Source: Modestobacter lapidis (lineage in GTDB: Bacteria; Actinomycetota; Actinomycetes; Mycobacteriales; Geodermatophilaceae). From it: DNA of 64,000 nt. The stretch spans positions 124,001 to 188,000 of the forward strand of contig JABAKE010000001.1 in assembly GCA_019779905.1 (NCBI GenBank), given 5' to 3'. Position numbers and translations under genes: made by a program. The notes beneath the pieces are model-generated. The model ran no database searches. It saw only the letters and a program-made list of their open reading frames with translations, and was not told the DNA's origin. Shown piece by piece: positions 62,262-64,000 of the stretch. Position 1 is the stretch's first letter. Every line of letters begins with the position of its first letter.

Positions 62262-62378
62262 ATGGATGCGCCCAGCGACAGCGATGCCCACGTGCCCGGC
62301 CAGGGTCACCGAGCGCTGCGACCGTCCGAGGCCGGCCGGGGCGCGGGGCGCCGGCTGATCCCTGCGTCGACCGGATGA
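62262..62378 (+). CDS. Possible 38-codon leader ORF coupled to the TIGR02587 gene
   Basis: An ATG at 62262 follows a strong AGGAGG and opens a 38-residue frame (MDAPSDSDAHVPGQGHRALR...). Its stop overlaps the next ATG as ATGA. The downstream gene has no ribosome-binding site of its own, which supports translational coupling. The peptide itself resembles nothing known. Confidence 0.35.
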   Translation: MDAPSDSDAHVPGQGHRALRPSEAGRGAGRRLIPASTG

Positions 62379-63181
62379 GCGCCACCACCGACACGGAGCA
62401 CCTGGCCACGGGGGTGGGGCGCGCCGTGGGAGGCGCGCTGCTCTTCGCGCTGCCGCTGTTCATGACCATGGAGGTGTGGCGCCTCGGCCACACCGTGGAG
62501 CGGTACCGGCTCGCGTTGCTGGTGCTGGCCACGGTGGTCCTGGTGATCGGGCTCGCCCACTACTTCGGTGCCGGCCCCGGCGGGGTGAGCCGGGCCGGTT
62601 ACCTGGCCGACGCCGGGGTCGCCCTGGTGGTGGCGCTGCTGACCGCCTCGGTGGTGCTCGTGGTCCTGGCGGTCATCGACCCGGTGCAGGACCGGCAGAG
62701 CGCACTCTCGGTGGTCGTGATCGAGATCCTGCCCGCCGCGATCGGCGCGTCGTACGCCCGCAGCCAGCTCGGTGCGGGCAGCCGACGGCCGCAGGCGCCG
62801 CGGTACGGCCACGAGGTGTTCCTGATGGCCGCCGGGGCGGTCGTCTTCGCGGCGAACATCGCGCCCACGGAGGAGGTCGTGCTGCTGGCCGCGAAGCTGG
62901 GCGAACGCAACGCCGCCGTCCTCGTCGTCCTGAGCCTCGTCCTGATGCACGGCTTCGTGTACTGGGTGGGTTTCGGTGGGCAGGAGGAGGCCACCGGGTT
63001 CCTGCGCTCGTTCCGGAACCTGACCGTGGTCGGCTACGTCGCAGCCTTCGCCGTGTCCGCCTTCCTGTTGTGGACCTTCGGCCGGTTCGACGGTGTCGGC
63101 CTGCCCGTCGTGGTGGGACAGACGGTGGTGCTGGCGTTGCCGGCCAGTGTCGGCGCCGCTGCCGCACGGCTGATCCTGTGA
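62375..63181 (+). CDS. TIGR02587-like integral membrane protein
   Basis: The 268-residue protein has about seven helices, with FLMAAGAVVFAANIAPTEEVVLLAAKL, the central conserved stretch of this family, and VGFGGQEEATGFLRSFRNLTVVGYVAAF. Function unknown. It is always, to my knowledge, next to a TIGR02588-type protein, as here. Confidence 0.78.
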   Translation: MSATTDTEHLATGVGRAVGGALLFALPLFMTMEVWRLGHTVERYRLALLVLATVVLVIGLAHYFGAGPGGVSRAGYLADAGVALVVALLTASVVLVVLAVIDPVQDRQSALSVVVIEILPAAIGASYARSQLGAGSRRPQAPRYGHEVFLMAAGAVVFAANIAPTEEVVLLAAKLGERNAAVLVVLSLVLMHGFVYWVGFGGQEEATGFLRSFRNLTVVGYVAAFAVSAFLLWTFGRFDGVGLPVVVGQTVVLALPASVGAAAARLIL

Positions 63182-63193
63182 GAGGGAGACCGG

Positions 63194-63613
63194 ATGAGTG
63201 AGAGCGACCGGCAGGGCGGCGAGCCGGAGCCGGAGCCGGAGCGGACGAGCACGGGCGAGTACGTCCTGGGCGGCCTGGGCGGCCTGCTCGTGCTGCTGCT
63301 GCTCGGCTTCCTGATCTACCAGGCCGCCGTCGTACGCGACACCGGACCGGAGCTGTCGGTCACCGTGACCGGCGTGGAGACCGCCGGCAATGGCTGGTCG
63401 GTCCACTACCGGATCGCGAACACCGGTGGACAGACGGCCGTGCAGGTGCAGGTCACCGGCGTGCTGTCCCGCGACGGCACCGAGGTCGAGGAGTCCAGTG
63501 CGACGGTGGACTACGTGCCGCCCGGCAGCCGGCGCAGCGGGGCCCTGCTGTTCTCCGAGGATCCCGGCAGCGGTGACCTGCAGGTCCGCCCGTCCGGGTA
63601 CTCGCTGCCCTGA
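63194..63613 (+). CDS. TIGR02588-like membrane-anchored protein
   Basis: The 139-residue protein has one N-terminal helix (VLGGLGGLLVLLLLGFLIYQAAVV) and an outer beta domain of about 95 residues (LSVTVTGVETAGNGWSVHYRIANTGGQTAVQVQVTG...), an Ig-like or CARDB-type fold by pattern. GAGAGGGAGA precedes the ATG. It lies 12 nt after the TIGR02587 gene and probably forms a complex with it. Confidence 0.78.
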   Translation: MSESDRQGGEPEPEPERTSTGEYVLGGLGGLLVLLLLGFLIYQAAVVRDTGPELSVTVTGVETAGNGWSVHYRIANTGGQTAVQVQVTGVLSRDGTEVEESSATVDYVPPGSRRSGALLFSEDPGSGDLQVRPSGYSLP

Positions 63614-63637
63614 CCGCGGGTGCCCGGCACCGAGCGA

Positions 63638-63673
63638 ACAGCCCCCGCCCGGGCGACCGGGGCGGGGGCTGTG
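63638..63673. terminator. Strong bidirectional hairpin between convergent genes
   Basis: ACAGCCCCCGCCC (63638-63650) pairs with GGGCGGGGGCTGT (63660-63672), a 13-bp perfect stem with a short loop. It lies between the TIGR02588 gene and the end of glnA1, and serves both. Confidence 0.8.
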
Positions 63674-63708
63674 CGGACGCGCAGCTGCGGGGCCGTGCGG
63701 CCCGCAGC

Positions 63709-64000
63709 TCAGATGTCGTAGTACATCGCGAACTCGTGCGGGTGCGGGCGGAGCCGGATCGGGTCGATCTCGTTCTCGCGCTTGTACTCGATCCAGGTCT
63801 CGATCAGGTCGGGGGTGAACACGCCACCGTCGAGCAGGTAGTCGTGGTCCACCTCGAGCCGGTCGAGGACGGCGTCCAGCGACGCGGGCACCTTCTCGAT
63901 GCCCAGGGCCTCCTCGGGCGGCAGCTCGTAGAGGTCCTTGTCGACCGGGGCGGGGGGCTCGATCTTGTTGCGGACGCCGTCCAGGCCGGCCATCAGCATC
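63709..64000 (-). CDS. glnA: Type I glutamine synthetase GlnA1, C-terminal part
   Basis: The visible 96 codons are the end of an adenylylated glutamine synthetase, cut by the window edge. [19 protein letters not shown] holds the target tyrosine that GlnE modifies, and [29 protein letters not shown] is the usual closing sequence. It is the main ammonia-assimilating enzyme. glnE and glnA2, 15-20 kb away on the other strand, are its functional partners. Confidence 0.95.
   Translation of the reverse strand, partial: MLMAGLDGVRNKIEPPAPVDKDLYELPPEEALGIEKVPASLDAVLDRLEVDHDYLLDGGVFTPDLIETWIEYKRENEIDPIRLRPHPHEFAMYYDI

Noticed and set aside
1-64000. tRNA genes, prophage, transposase or integron
   Set aside because: No cloverleaf with CCA-end logic, no DDE transposase, integrase or phage structural gene was seen. 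The HNH gene at 541 is a DUF222 type and not part of a phage.

Overview
The window is high-GC actinobacterial DNA, best matched by a member of the Geodermatophilaceae (Blastococcus, Geodermatophilus or Modestobacter type). This assignment is an inference. It rests on about 73% GC coding sequence, many GTG starts, several leaderless starts with a TANNNT box 6-8 nt upstream, an actinobacterial class A RNase P RNA, an F420-dependent reductase, a DUF222-HNH protein, GlnA2/GlnE/adenylylated GlnA1, and a Tad pilus locus without a secretin.

Layout. 0-11.3 kb: the end of an ABC exporter, a DUF222-HNH protein, a Nif3 / zinc-ribbon / RNase H-phosphatase trio, nadA, transporters, a hydrolase, a PIG-L deacetylase and rnpB. 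11.5-17 kb: a VOC protein, two tiny acidic proteins, an ECF sigma / anti-sigma / ABC operon and a secreted three-repeat DUF5648-type protein. 17-22.6 kb: an exopolysaccharide operon (GT2 synthase with PilZ, GH26-like lipoprotein, GGDEF-EAL protein). 22.7-32.4 kb: release factor 3, then a complete Tad locus (peptidase, Flp, TadE, TadG, CpaB, CpaE, CpaF, TadB, TadC) with a strong hairpin just after flp. 32.4-39.2 kb: small hydrophilic proteins, a Vms1-like protein, a LacI regulator, ChaB, an M24 peptidase and a GGDEF protein. 39.3-50.3 kb: npdG, panB-nadE, glnA2, an amidotransferase, glnE, PaiB, and a CDGSH / haem-oxygenase-like pair. 50.4-61 kb: a soluble GAF-MCP, then an IclR-controlled aromatic uptake and degradation cluster. 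61-64 kb: an MFS carrier, a TIGR02587/TIGR02588 membrane pair and the C-terminus of GlnA1.

How the genes work together. The IclR gene, a five-component branched-chain-type ABC importer, a TfdB-like FAD monooxygenase and a maleylacetate reductase look like one regulon. The same inverted motif, AGCGTTCG-N5-CGAA, lies directly in front of the regulator gene, the importer operon and the catabolic operon, and is the clearest undescribed regulatory signal here. The PilZ synthase and the two GGDEF proteins point to c-di-GMP-controlled surface polysaccharide beside an adhesive pilus locus. Both ends of the window carry members of the neighbourhood that in Mycobacterium tuberculosis is contiguous (glnA1-glnE-glnA2-panB-RNase H/phosphatase-zinc ribbon-Nif3), so the middle 35 kb looks like accessory DNA that has opened up an old housekeeping block.

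Intergenic DNA carries a family of four REP-like palindromic elements and a 'gcgag'-rich element. One copy of the latter, flanked by a 14-bp direct repeat, appears to have inserted exactly between livG and livF.
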